Source of the DNA: Hyaloperonospora brassicae
Lineage: Eukaryota; Oomycota; Peronosporomycetes; Peronosporales; Peronosporaceae
Reading direction: 5' to 3'
Assembly (NCBI GenBank): GCA_947650285.1
Contig: CANTFL010000545.1
Coordinates: forward strand, 1 to 64,000
Length of the DNA stretch: 64,000 bases
Position numbers and translations under genes: made by a program. Below are positions 23,201 through 33,840 of the stretch, piece after piece (positions within the stretch are counted from its first letter, which is position 1; every line of letters begins with the position of its first letter). The notes beneath the pieces were generated by a model that was not told the DNA's origin, ran no database searches, and was given only the letters and a program-made list of their open reading frames with translations.

Positions 23201-24253
23201 TTGAGCCAGCATTTGGATGATCAAGGGTTCAAGATCAGTGCTGCGGACCCGTGTGTGTTCATTCGGGTGTCAAGGGAGGAGTACAGCATCATCGTGATCT
23301 ACGTGGACGACTTGATGATATTCTGCAAGACGAAGGAGCACATCACAAGTATCAAGAGCTCGTTGAAAGAAGAATTCAGCATCAAAGATCTTGGAGATCT
23401 CAAATTTTGCCTCGGGATCGAGATTCATCGCGAGCGCGAAGATGGAACGATCAAGATGAATCAGAAGGCGTACATCAAGCGACTATCGGAGAAGTTCGGC
23501 GTTGAGAACTGCAAGGACGTGCACACTCCGGCAGACAGCAACTCGAAGCTGATCAAGTTGCGTCAAGAGGAAGCGTTTGTTCCGAAGTACCCATACCGTG
23601 AGCTGGTAGGCGCGTTGATGTACATCGCCACATGCACGCGACCGGATATCGCGCATGCGGTTGGCGAAGTTGCGAAGTTTTGCGAGCGCTACGACAAGTC
23701 GCACTGGACAGCGGCGAAGCGCATTCTCAAGTATCTCAAGACGACCCAAGATTTAAGCATCGTGTTCAGCGGCGTCAACAAGGGAGAGCTGATTGGATTT
23801 GCGGATGCCAACTGGGCCGGCGACCTCGATACGCGGCGCTCGACAACAGGATACGTTTTCTTCCTAAACGGGAGCGCGATATCGTGGAATTCGAAGCGTC
23901 AACCAACGGTCGCCACTTCAAGTACTGAAGCAGAGTACATGAGTCTGTACAGCGCGACGCAGGAAGCAATTTGGCTTCGAGGTCTGCTCAAGGACCTGAA
24001 CTACTGTGGCAAGATAGCGACGACGATTTTCCAAGACAATCAAGGTTGCATCGCTCTGGCCAAGAATCCTGTGTATCACTCGCGCACGAAGCACATCGAC
24101 ATCAAGTTTCACTTTCTGCGTGAAAAGGTTACAAGTGCAGTGATCGCGCTCGAGTTCAAGCCGACAGAAGAGATGGTCGCGGATGGATTCACCAAGGCAC
24201 TTCCAAGGGACAAGCACACCAAGTTCATCGCAGGTCTGGGCATGGCGGTGTAG
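20288..24253 (+). CDS. gag-pol: Copia-B Gag-Pol polyprotein (1321 aa)
   Basis: One intact ORF encodes all functions. Gag occupies about residues 1-215. The CCHC knuckle CYNCGKVGHYARDC is at 217-230 and binds RNA. The aspartic protease site DSGAS has D262. The pre-integrase finger has H393, H398, C424 and C427. Integrase has D459, D522 and E558, with 35 residues between the last two. RT spans about 838-1085 with YVDD at 1005-1008. RNase H begins near D1173 and includes the SSTEAEYM and FQDNQGC motifs. Integrase before RT defines Ty1/copia. Length is normal for the family. There is no frameshift between gag and pol, so the Gag:Pol ratio must be set another way. The start is the ATG inside the PBS, and no upstream in-frame alternative is needed. 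The TAG stop is at 24251. Confidence 0.97.
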   Translation: MSPSNDSGFKVEPFDGSNYGLWSYKMKMYLMSKGLWGAIAGDETTSEAKEQQAHAAIVLNLSDSQLMHVIDSPSARDAWGRLAQFHHSQDMANRLWLKEKFASFKYAASNMSAHVMELEDLVMKLKRANCGPSEEDVCAVLLRSLPSSFESLVQAFRMSVTSFNFSDLVSKLIAEEVRQKEAARVEEATALYTGKRKGKQYPKKQHERRAKGPSGTCYNCGKVGHYARDCRSGRGPREHQHDQSNVAFNASEGFASDSWVMDSGASAHMCKDRDAFEDYEEAHNARSISSAKSNVKLNVIGHGTVKLRVWTGHAWIDARLENTLHVQDLSKNLFSLTAAAARGMTVEITRNECVVKRGGTPVATGRKQGFLLYLNVDYGTECHIAEDETMLWHRRLGHASYGTLNDMVKDGRIKGAEMKSNVACDICATSKQVRKSFKTSDKEAETRESSRSDVVVCSDVLGPITPASKSGFSYIVTFILMKSRYVTVYPLRKKSDVASAFKRFYQEIKTASGTTIKVLRSDNGGEYRNAAMDNFCKAKFVKQEFTVPYNPQQNGMAERMNRTLVEMTRCMLKDSGLDKSYWCEALMTAADIRNVLPNASNKNSSPFEMVFKKVPRIDHMRVFGAQCYAHVAKEKRKKLDDTGVRCFFLGYAKDQKAYRLLKADDGSIVISRSVTFVEHSVSKVLINRETRVFDVIEDENNMETPAPDEDMEAPVTEEAFRTPPLRAQNGSDSEMGNRPSGSIPTRASSTPGRDGEEEWMVRPVRKKRGVVRYEQEFPDHRRGHFNLDDYEAEFDAFYCFSAEEDGEQASSYQEVMKSNYKDQWLQAMKSEMKSLEEHSTWKLVDMPPGKKAVGCKWVFKIKRDPSGEIIKFKARLVAKGFTQRPGIDYNETFAPVARKESINTVLAIAAAEDLEAENVDVDTAFLYGEVEEEIYMDQPDGFEDESNPTKKCLLQKALYGTKQAARQWNNKLSQHLDDQGFKISAADPCVFIRVSREEYSIIVIYVDDLMIFCKTKEHITSIKSSLKEEFSIKDLGDLKFCLGIEIHREREDGTIKMNQKAYIKRLSEKFGVENCKDVHTPADSNSKLIKLRQEEAFVPKYPYRELVGALMYIATCTRPDIAHAVGEVAKFCERYDKSHWTAAKRILKYLKTTQDLSIVFSGVNKGELIGFADANWAGDLDTRRSTTGYVFFLNGSAISWNSKRQPTVATSSTEAEYMSLYSATQEAIWLRGLLKDLNYCGKIATTIFQDNQGCIALAKNPVYHSRTKHIDIKFHFLREKVTSAVIALEFKPTEEMVADGFTKALPRDKHTKFIAGLGMAV

Positions 24254-24276
24254 GGCGCACACATCGCACGCACATC

Positions 24277-24285
24277 AAGGGAGAG
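24277..24285 (+). other. Copia-B polypurine tract
   Basis: AAGGGAGAG ends at the base before the 3' LTR. This is the expected place and composition for the plus-strand DNA primer that RNase H leaves. Confidence 0.8.
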
Positions 24286-24814
24286 TGTTAGTGAGTGATG
24301 TTGCGGCGACATGTGCAGGATGTATATTGCATATTAGCTTAGTTGTATTGTTCTTTGGTAGGGTTATGATGTGGGATGTTAGCGATGACGACGGAGCAAC
24401 AGATTGGCTCAGTCGTTTGGGAAGGGGGATTCCAATCGGGTGAGTGCGGGTTCGAGTCCCGCCGTGTGCAAGTTAATTGTGACTGACACTCACGACCTGG
24501 TGTTTGGGGTTCACCAGAACTGCGACCCACCCGCAGTTACGTCCCCCACAACCACGCAATCGTTTTCATTCTGCATATGACGAAGCAGAGTTTTTACCAA
24601 AGGTATATTACGAGACGTAATTACCCTGTGATAGGTAAAACAAAAAGCGGTGGAGACAGGGCACGAAATCGGTGGCTGAGAGTCACCGGCTTCTACCAGC
24701 CATTCGTTTTTGGAGATAAGGACAACATAAATACAACTCACTTTTCGGTTTTCATCCCCGGCCGTAAGCCGTCTTCATCTATCAAAAGCTCCATAGCCCA
24801 GTTATATTCTAACA
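24286..24814 (+). repeat. Copia-B 3' LTR
   Basis: 529 bp, apparently identical to 19755-20283. It begins TGTTAG after the purine tract and ends CTAACA before the right GTTAA. Confidence 0.97.
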
Positions 24815-24819
24815 GTTAA
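24815..24819. repeat. Target-site duplication, right (GTTAA)
   Basis: Matches 19750-19754. Confidence 0.9.
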
Positions 24820-25490
24820 TGCTTCGTCGTTCATAGAATGATGTACGCTACTAGACCTCGTACGTGCTACGTCGGCGTAGTTGCTAAGTTCTGCAACGGC
24901 TACGGAAAGTCTACCGAGCAAGGCTCTAGCGGATTCTTTAGTATATGAATCCATATCAGCATGTAAGCACCTTGTATAGTGGCGACAATAGGGAAGCGCT
25001 CATAAATGGCGTACAAATATCCGGCTTGTGATCTCGATACTCGACGAGTACCTATACAAAATGTAATAAACTCAACGGCGGAACAATATCGGGAATTTAG
25101 AGATTCGGGAAATCGTGACAACGTTTTCTTTTAAGTAGTGTACATGGGTCCGTTTAAAACAACGCATAAAGTAATCTAGGTTATTATTTGATTTTGATGT
25201 CAAAATACTGCTTCCAGACGGCATGACATTTTTTTTGACAATCAAGGATACGTCGCGCTCGCCACGAGTCCTCTGTTTGACTATTACACGGAATATATCG
25301 ACATCATGTCTGTTTATTTTTCGAAAAGGTATTAATTGCAGTTATTGTAATATAATTAATTAATAGACGAGATGATGTGGACGAGATCGTTCGAACGTTA
25401 CCAAAGTGTATGCTCGGCAAATATCCCAGTAAACTGAGAATGGTTTTGTAGCACTGGTCTATTCGCACGCTACATGAAAAATGGTACTGG
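24820..25490 (+). pseudogene. Old copia relic, right part: RT end and RNase H
   Basis: Resumes where 19754 left off. The DNA near 24841-24930 matches copia-B 23620-23710. GACAATCAAGGATACGTCGC at 25239 matches the RNase H QDNQGC codons at 24034. ACATCGACATCA-like sequence near 25300 matches the HIDIK segment, and the part to about 25490 matches the C-terminal codons and the spacer before the 3' LTR. Many stops, so it is not functional. Confidence 0.75.
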
Positions 25491-25946
25491 CAAGTTGTGT
25501 CGCGGTGTCGTGTACTGCATTAATATTGCATCATCATATTTGTTGCAGGTTGGTTGTGGTAGTGAATAGCATAGCGCGGAAAAGGCAGGTTGAACAAGTG
25601 ATTTAGTCGAGTAAAACTACGTCGTGGTGGCGGATTCGTGTCCTTCAACAGTTTATCCATCGCAATGATCACCACGGCCTGAGGTTTGGCGCTTTTGGAT
25701 CGTTGAAAAGCATTAAGGTTAAACCTCTTATTTAGGCATTCTCCTTCGTTCTATCCAGTTCGTAGCACAATATAGTGTAGAGCCTATGATCAAGGGAGTG
25801 ACCGAAGCGACAAAACTACCGCTGTGGAAGAGAAAGGCTCCAAAAGGTAGCTGATTATCACTGTTTCTAAGAAGAAATATTTTGCAAGATCAAATATAAG
25901 TGCTCACAGCTGAAGTTCATTTTTTCAAGCCGTAAGCTCTTTTTAC
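25491..25946. other. Probable decayed LTR of the old copia relic
   Basis: Its position after the relic's C-terminus, and weak likeness such as a TATTGCAT core near 25531 matching the early LTR, suggest a worn 3' LTR. No terminal sequence can be defined. Confidence 0.3.
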
Positions 25947-27289
25947 TAAGTAGACATTTAATGGAAGCATATTGTGGTACCTGAACCTGTAACGATCAGA
26001 TGCCACTTTGCAATAGAAACTATGGTGGTCTTGCTGCAAACAGGACGTACGATTTGGTAATTTTATACAAATTGATTACGTCAAATCCGTTATACTAACT
26101 AGCAATACTTTAATCCTCAATTTAGCAAAGCTCGACTTTTAACTCCTCCATTACTCATTGTTGCTTTCATACTAACTTAGACACCTCATTTGACATCACT
26201 TTCACGCAAGTAGGTGCCCTATTTAGGATGTTTACCAAAAGATAAACAATCCACACTTCCGCTAGACTATGTGGAAGACAATGGCAGCGACCTAGGCGCG
26301 CACGTTGGCTGTAATAAGATAATCGCAGATTTAAAGCTTGTTCAACGACTTAACTGACTCAAATACTACCGTGTTAATATCGCAGTGCCCGGTCCGAACG
26401 GATAACTATTAGCTAAAATATATAGTAAGGAATAAATAGTTCTTATTATGAATCGAAGAATCAGCTCGATTTTATACTTTCAAATTTGCCAAAACGCAAA
26501 TGAAGTAAGGCACAAACTACGTAGAAAAAAACACGTACAAATATGATCACATCTCGGAACGTTCGTGCAACAATGTATATTCACATTATAACCTCTTCTA
26601 CTTTATGGCCCATAAACGCTTCGCAAGCTTTTGCCGTCGACATTCATTCGCGAGAGAAAAGGGTGCGTTGAATGTCTTATAGTAGCATTGCATCACTTCT
26701 ACTCTGTTAATATTATACGTAAATGATTAAATTGACTTTGCTTGCGGATCCGTACCAGGCACGCGGCGGCCCATTGCCGCGTGACTTTTCAGTGGGATAG
26801 AGAAGGCAAAGTGCGAACTATGCATGCAGCAGTCTCTCCATTTGGTATACGGCTCCTGATGCACCAAACATTCTAGAAACACCACGAATACGGATAATAT
26901 AGCACTGATTAGCAGACTGTTGAATTGAGGTTGTTGATGGAGGCAATGGCCGAAGTGAGCAAATTTAAGCTGCCTAAACTACTCTCTGTCATCCTCCTTT
27001 CCTTCCATGTCCTTCTAGAATCGTCTGCTTACCAACCATAACATTTGAGCTAATCAGGTGACCGTATCTGAGGTTCAGGGTAACCGTTCACACGGTCCCA
27101 AACCGTGCAGGAGCGGGGCACACGTCAACACATACTATGTGGGCGTACACTGACTACCCGGCTTCACACAAATAACACCTTTTAACATAACTTTCGTCCG
27201 TAATGCCACGTTGCTTCGATCCTGTTCAATTACCTTAAAGGTTCGACATCGCGTTTACGCGGATGCCATTTTCTGAAGGTGTCGTAGAG

Positions 27290-27742
27290 CTATGATTTGA
27301 GAGATAGCGCAGTGTCGAATGTTACTTGGCGACACTGTAATAGATGTTTACGGAGGAAAATAAGGCCGCACAATACGACCAATAATAAAGGTAGCTCTGG
27401 CTGTTTTCTGATGCATTTGTAGTTAGTCCTACAGATGATAGCGACCATGCGTAGTGAAAAGCACGCAGATAGCGCGCATAATTGACGGGATGTTCCGATC
27501 GTCAGAATATGAGCTATAAATGGCGGTAGCGATGTTGGCGTTGATCCCAACACTACCATCCAGAATTCCTGTAGGTACATAATATAGTCCTCTTTGCAGC
27601 AGAAGACGCAATACACAGAAGCGCACGTGAAGAAGCCCTCGTAGTTAATTTTGACCATGTTGAATGCTGCTGACACATCTGTAGAAACAAAGGTCGGATG
27701 ACAAAAAGATTTTGTACATATACAAGGATGACTAGACACCAC
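27290..27742 (-). other. Unclassified 150-codon open frame in the left arm
   Basis: The frame is open for 150 codons but does not begin with ATG. The translation has several hydrophobic runs and many Cys residues. Two other frames of the same strand are also open for 65-67 codons here, so the lack of stops may be compositional. Its counterpart at 32038-32490 is equally open, with a few substitutions, but the arms are too similar for that to indicate selection. Function unknown. Confidence 0.2.
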
Positions 27743-28665
27743 CGAACAATCGGCAATACTTAACCTCTTTCAATTCACCCAGAATGTTGTCTGTATTTGA
27801 TGACAGAGTCTCTCTTTATGCATGAACCTATACATTTGTATGCTTAACGTACATCGTACGTCGTTGGAGCATCAGCGCACGTTCCCATTCTATGGTGCCC
27901 TTTTTCTATTTGGTGATAATACGATACATATATTATCCCGATGGAACGAATGGTGGCTAAATCAGCTTGTCTGAGCGGGTATCTCGTGGTCGTCTCTGCC
28001 TCAGTTGCCTCCGCCTATCATTGTGTATTGCTGAGAACTCAGGGAGTGCTCACGGTAAGCTCACTCACTCATTTGTTCCGTTACTCAGTTGTCTACTCTA
28101 TCACTCAATTTATCGTGCACTATTACTTACTCAATCTTTCCACTTCTGACTCACTCATTTAATTACCTCTATACTTCCGCTTCTACTCACCCTTAAATAA
28201 CCCACTTGCTTTTACTCATAGCCAATCATAGCCAATCATACGCGTTCAAGCGTGTCGTCACTCGCTTATTCTGAGCTGTATGAATATGGTTTCAGCGCGC
28301 TCAATTGGCATCGTTTTTCTGAAGTCTATAGCACAGCAATATGAAGATACTCAAACTTCTCATCTTTGTGCGTGGATGTAGATTTGATGAGTAGTGCCAG
28401 CTCAAACATTCAAATGACTATGACCCGTGCTAGAGTTTGATACAAAAATACATAGGACTTGTTGATTGGATACTCAATCTTGAGCAGAAAATGTAATCAT
28501 CAGTACAGAAATATCTCGCATGAGCTGTGATGGGGCTTTTCGAAGCTAGTAATATGGTACAGGTGTCGGAAGCGCTTGTTGTTTGCGTATAAATATCTCG
28601 AGTCTCGCACGCTATTTTTATATCGGCTTTATGTGGGTAAGCGTGGTTGCGATAACACAAAATGC

Positions 28666-28738
28666 TGCTCCAGGGGGGTTCGAACCCTCGACCTGTGGCT
28701 CATAAGACCACCGCTCTAACCAACTGAGCTACAGGAGC
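28666..28738 (-). tRNA. tRNA-like gene, anticodon UAU (Ile), left-arm copy
   Basis: A cloverleaf can be drawn: 5' acceptor GCTCCTG, D-stem GCTC/GAGC, anticodon stem GTGGT/GCCAC around CTTATGA, and T-loop TTCGAAC. The A box TAGCTCAGTTGG and B box GGTTCGAAC are good. The acceptor ends GCTCC...GGAGC agree with eukaryotic tRNA-Ile(UAU). Oddities: a T-T mismatch in the acceptor stem, a T-stem that seems one base short on its 3' side, and G37 where A is usual. It could be a real but divergent tRNA or a pseudo-tRNA. It is identical to the right-arm copy. Confidence 0.7.
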
Positions 28739-29340
28739 TTCTGACGCGACTGCCATATTTTGTAATATACAAACCGCAAGTTTTGCATCGCTGCAGAATT
28801 TATCGCTCATTACAAAAACTAGAAACCCTTGGCCAGAACGTTTCAACTGTACAAGAATATTGACCACCTACCTTATTTTCGAGAGATTTATAGGTTCCCG
28901 ATTGCTTTAGAAGCGCGGTCGTGCGAAGATAATGAGGAATAGTCCATCATATACTTGCTGGATGGATACATCTTTACATATTCATGAACGCCCTTGAGTA
29001 GCGCAGCGAAGGGCATGCAGCTTGCACAGAAGCATATCATTTTTGATCAACACTCTGAAGGCGTCTAGTCGTTCGAGATGTTTCTGCTATATTTCAACGA
29101 TGGAAGCCTTACTATGGGTACGCTAACAGAGCAGGTTTGGTCTGACATTTCTCGTCACACTACTCCTACCTCGAGATCAGCTGAAAGATCGTAGACTGAT
29201 GCAACGTGTCACCTTATATCATGTTTCTCGCAATTCGTTCTATTCGTACGTTTGTCCGCAGGAGGTTCAAGACGTGGTGTGGTATACAACAACACCTAGC
29301 CGCTGCTTGTCGCGAAAAGTGCGATGTAAATCGAAGAAGA

Positions 29341-29490
29341 AATCATACAGACTTACTACAGACCCCTCAGCTCGCGTAGCGATGAAGACGCCATCGCGTC
29401 TAGCCGGCGATTTAGATGACGCTTTGTCTTCGGCAATCTCGGAAGATATAATGAGCGTAGTGATCTACTATGTTGAGATTTCGTCGTGTG
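29341..29490. other. Inverted-repeat spacer, left of the solo LTR
   Basis: 150 bp of relatively GC-rich, coding-like sequence (a + frame reads AMKTPSRLAGDLDDALSSA-like codons), not found in the right half of the spacer. Origin unknown. Confidence 0.3.
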
Positions 29491-30019
29491 TGATAGTACG
29501 TGATGTTGCGGCGACATGTGCAGGATGTATATTGCATATTAGGTTAGTTGTATTGTTCTTTGGTAGGGTTATATTGTGGGATGTTAGCGATGTCGACGGA
29601 GCAACAGATTGGCTCAGTCGTTTGGGAAGGGGCAACTCCAATCGGGTCAGTGCGGGTTCTAGTCCCGCCGTGTGCAAGTTAATTGTGACTGACACTCACG
29701 ACCTGGTGTTTGGGGTTCACCAGAACTGGCCGGCCAAACAGTGACGTCCCCCACAATCACGCAATCGTTTTCATTCTGCATATGACAAAGCAGAGTTTTT
29801 ACCAAAGGTATATTACGAGACGTAATTACCCAGTGATAGGTAAAACAAAAAGCGGTGGAGACAGGGCACGAAATCAGTGGCTGAGAGTCACCGGCTTCTA
29901 CCAGCCATTCGTTTTTGGAGATAAGGACAACATAAATACAACTCACTTTTCGTTTTCATCCCCGGCCGTAAGCCGTCTTCTTCTTAGTGACAGCCCCATA
30001 GCCTAGTTAAATTTTGACA
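29491..30019 (+). repeat. Solo LTR of the copia-A/B family
   Basis: 529 bp, TGATAG at 29491 to TTGACA at 30019, homologous throughout to the copia LTRs and in + orientation. No internal region follows: there is no PBS and no gag. This is the usual product of LTR-LTR recombination. The flanks GTGTG and GTGAA share only three bases, so the target duplication has decayed or was lost. Its T-arm-like loop is TTCTAGT, the older form. Confidence 0.9.
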
Positions 30020-30450
30020 GTGAAGAATGCGACGTAAATCGAAGAAGACATGATATATTGGAGTAAGCTAGACTGGTTTGCTTCTCATTCCGACCAAAAT
30101 AATTTGTATTGCGTTGTGATCAAAACCTCAACCAAGGTTTGCCCATAGTTTCTTATATAATTTTAAAAAAGGGCCAAGCTCACTTTCAGAACTTTCTTTC
30201 GCCAGGTGGTGGAGTACGTGTATGATAACCATCCGCACATTCTGCGATAACTTAAAATTGTATTCGTTCACAAGAAGGTTGTTCTACCCGTGCTTTTAAA
30301 TTTGGCAAACTTGATGGTCACTCTCTTCTTTTGTACATACAGACTGTATTGAACGATAGCCGTCCATTTGGCCATTCTTAAGTCATTTGGCCGTCGTCTC
30401 CCGATTGAATATCAATCAGCCTCTACTATAAATTTGAAAATGACACGATG
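30020..30450. other. Inverted-repeat spacer, right of the solo LTR
   Basis: AT-rich. The first ~33 bp (30021-30053) repeat the inner end of the left arm (29313-29346) in direct orientation, including a shared 18-bp core AAATCGAAGAAGA. No gene. Confidence 0.5.
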
Positions 30451-31052
30451 TCTTCTTCGATTTACATCGCACTTTTCGCGACAAGCAGCGGCTAGGTGTT
30501 GTTGTATACCACACCACGTCTTGAACCTCCTGCGGACAAACGTACGAATAGAACGGATTGCGAGAAACATGATATAAGGTGACACGTTGCATCAGTCTAC
30601 GATCTTTCAGCTGATCTCGAGGTAGGAGTAGTGTGACGAGAAATGTCAGACCAAACCTGCTCTGTTAGCGTACCCATAGTAAGGCTTCCATCGTTGAAAT
30701 ATAGCAGAAACATCTCGAACGACTAGACGCCTTCAGAGTGTTGATCAAAAATGATATGCTTCTGTGCAAGCTGCATGCCCTTCGCTGCGCTACTCAAGGG
30801 CGTTCATGAATATGTAAAGATGTATCCATCCAGCAAGGATATGATGGACTATTCCTCCTTATCTTCGCACGACCGCGCTTCTAAAGCAATCGGGAACCTA
30901 TAAATCTCTCGAAAATAAGGTAGGTGGTCAATATTCTTGTACAGTTGAAACGTTCTGGCCAAGGGTTTCTAGTTTTTGTAATGAGCGATAAATTCTGCAG
31001 CGATGCAAAACTTGCGGTTTGTATATTACAAAATATGGCAGTCGCGTCAGAA

Positions 31053-31125
31053 GCTCCTGTAGCTCAGTTGGTTAGAGCGGTGGTCTTATGAGCCACAGGT
31101 CGAGGGTTCGAACCCCCCTGGAGCA
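31053..31125 (+). tRNA. tRNA-like gene, anticodon UAU (Ile), right-arm copy
   Basis: Identical to the left-arm copy and faces away from the spacer. It shares the same structural oddities, so they predate the duplication. A TTTTGTG run follows the 3' end at 31128, a weak Pol III terminator at best. Confidence 0.7.
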
Positions 31126-32037
31126 GCATTTTGTGTTATCGCAACCACGCTTACCCACATAAAGCCGATATAAAAATAGCGTGCGAGACTCGAGATATTT
31201 ATACGCAAACAACAAGCGCTTCCGACACCTGTACCATATTACTAGCTTCGAAAAGCCCCATCACAGCTCATGCGAGATATTTCTGTACTGATGATTACAT
31301 TTTCTGCTCAAGATTGAGTATCCAATCAACAAGTCCTATGTATTTTTGTATCAAACTCTAGCACGGGTCATAGTCATTTGAATGTTTGAGCTGGCACTAC
31401 TCATCAAATCTACATCCACGCACAAAGATGAGAAGTTTGAGTATCTTCATATTGCTGTGCTATAGACTTCAGAAAAACGATGCCAATTGAGCGCGCTGAA
31501 ACCATATTCATACAGCTCAGAATAAGCGAGTGACGACACGCTTGAACGCGTATGATTGGCTATGAGTAAAAGCAAGTGGGTTATTTAAGGGTGAGTAGAA
31601 GCGGAAGTATAGAGGTAATTAAATGAGTGAGTCAGAAGTGGAAAGATTGAGTAAGTAATAGTGCACGATAAATTGAGTGATAGAGTAGACAACTGAGTAA
31701 CGGAACAAATGAGTGAGTGAGCTTACCGTGAGCACTCCCTGAGTTCTCAGCAATACACAATGATAGGCGGAGGCGACTGAGGCAGAGACGACCACGAAAT
31801 ACCCGCTCAGACAAGCTGATTTAGCCACCATTCGTTCCATCGGGATAATATATGTATCGTATTATCACAAAATAGAAAAAGGCACCATAGAATGGGAACG
31901 TGCGCTGATGCTCCAACGACGTACGATGTACGTTAAGCATACAAATGTATAGGTTCATGCATAAAGAGAGACTCTGTCATCAAATACAGACAACATTCTG
32001 GGTGAATTGAAAGAGGTTAAGTATTGCCGATTGTTCG

Positions 32038-32490
32038 GTGGTGTCTAGTCATCCTTGTATATGTACAAAATCTTTTTGTCATCCGACCTTTGTTTCTACA
32101 GATGTGTCAGCAGCATTCAACATGGTCAAAATTAACTACGAGGGCTTCTTCACGTGCGCTTCTGTGTATTGCGTCTTCTGCTGCAAAGAGGACTATATTA
32201 TGTACCTACAGGAATTCTGGATGGTAGTGTTGGGATCAACGCCAACATCGCTACCGCCATTTATAGCTCATATTCTGACGATCGGAACATCCCGTCAATT
32301 ATGCGCGCTATCTGCGTGCTTTTCACTACGCGTGGTCGCCATCATCGGTAGGACTAACTACAAATGCATCAGAAAACAGCCAGAGCTACCTTTATTATTG
32401 GTCGTATTGTGCGGCCTTATTTTCCTCCGTAAACATCTATTACAGTATCGCCAAGTAACATTCGACACTGCGCTATCTCTCAAATTATAG
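32038..32490 (+). other. Unclassified 150-codon open frame in the right arm
   Basis: Counterpart of 27290-27742, with replacements such as M to V, C to G and C to Y. No ATG at its start and no recognised domain. The comments on the left copy apply. Confidence 0.2.
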
Positions 32491-33840
32491 CTCTACGACA
32501 CCTTCAGAAAATGGCTCCGCGTAAACGCGATGTCGAACCTTTAAGGTAATTGAACAGGATCGAAGCAACGTGGCATTACGGACGAAAGTTATGTTAAAAG
32601 GTGTTATTTGTGTGAAGCCGGGTAGTCAGTGTACGCCCACATAGTATGTGTTGACGTGTGCCCCGCTCCTGCACGGTTCGGGACCGTGTGAACGGTCACC
32701 CTGAACCTCAGATACGGTCACCTGATTAGCTCAAATGTTATGGTTGGTAAGCAGACGATCCTAGAAGGACATGGAAGGAAAGGAGGATGACAGAGAGTAG
32801 TTTAGGCAGCTAAAATTTGCTCACCTCGGTCATTGCCTCCATCAACAACCTCAATTCAACAGTCTGCTAATTAGTGCTATATTATCCGTATTCGTGGTGT
32901 TTCTAGAATGTTTGGTGCATCAGGAGACGTATGCCAAATGAAGAGACTGCTGCATGCATAGTTCGCACTTTGCCTTCTCTATCCCACTGAAAAGTCACGC
33001 GGCAATGGGCCGCCGCGTGCCTGGTACGGATCCGCAAGCAAAGTCAATTTAATCATTTACGTATAATATTAACAGAGTAGAAGTGATGCAATGCTACTAT
33101 AAGACATTCAACGCACCCTTTTCTTTCGCGAATGACTGTCGACGACAAAAGCTTGCGAAGCGTTTATGGGCCATAAAGTAGAAGAGGTTATAATGTGAAT
33201 ATACATTGTTGCACGAACGTTCCGAGATGTGATCATATTTGTACGTGGTTTTTTCTACGTAGTTTGTGCCTTACTTCATTTGCGTTTTGGCAAATTTGAA
33301 AGTATAAAATCGAGCTGATTCTTCGATTCTTCGATCATAATAAGAACTATTTATTCCTTACTATATATTTTAGCTAATAGTTATCCGTTCGGACCGGGCA
33401 CTGCGATATTAACACGGAAGTATTTGAATTAGTTAAGTCGTTGAACAAGCTTTAAATCTACGATTATCTTATTACAGCCAACGTGCGCGCCTAGGTCGCT
33501 GCCATTGTCTTCCACATAGTCTAGCGGAAGTGTAGATTGTTTATCTTTTGGTAAACATCCCAAATGGGGCACCTACTTGCGTGAAAGTGATGTCAGTTGA
33601 GGTGTCTAAGTTAGTATGAAAGCAACAATGAGTAATGGAGAGTCTAAAGTCGAGCTTTGCTAAATTGAGGATTAAAGTATTGCTAGTTAGTATAACGGAT
33701 TTTACGTAATCAATTTGTATAGCATTAACAAATCGTACGTCCTGTTTGCAGCAGGACCACCATATTTTCTATTGCAAAGTGGCATCTGATCGTTGCAGGT
33801 TCAGGTACCACAAAATGCTTCCATTAGATGTCTACTTAAA

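Larger units (their letters stand above)
19755..24814 (+). mobile_element. Copia-B: complete, young Ty1/copia LTR retrotransposon
   Basis: 5060 bp. Order: 529-bp LTR, PBS against the LTR, one gag-pol ORF of 1321 codons, a purine tract, and a second 529-bp LTR. The LTRs look identical in a base-by-base reading, and both borders carry GTTAA. Everything needed for autonomous transposition appears intact, including all catalytic residues checked. Identical LTRs imply very recent insertion, since the two are copies of one template at integration. It landed in an older, decayed copia of the same orientation. Copia-A, the solo LTR at 29491 and the relic are relatives of different ages. Confidence 0.97.
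25947..29340. repeat. Large inverted repeat, left arm (~3.39 kb)
   Basis: Read in reverse complement, this matches 30451-33840 over its whole length with a few percent differences by eye. Near the inner end, position x pairs with 59791-x. One clear indel is a missing 10-bp copy of TAGCCAATCA in the right arm (left copy near 28221-28241). The arm holds a tRNA-like gene, a 150-codon open frame, a CACGCGGC...GCCGCGTG hairpin near 26760 and an ACTC-rich stretch near 28060-28160. No transposase or LTR ends are visible, so this is a duplication rather than a known transposon. Confidence 0.9.
30451..33840. repeat. Large inverted repeat, right arm (~3.39 kb)
   Basis: Reverse-complement partner of 25947-29340, with the same contents in mirror order: tRNA-like gene, ACTC/GAGT-rich stretch, 150-codon frame and GC hairpin. 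Similarity ends abruptly at both inner ends and fades at the outer ends near 33840. Confidence 0.9.
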
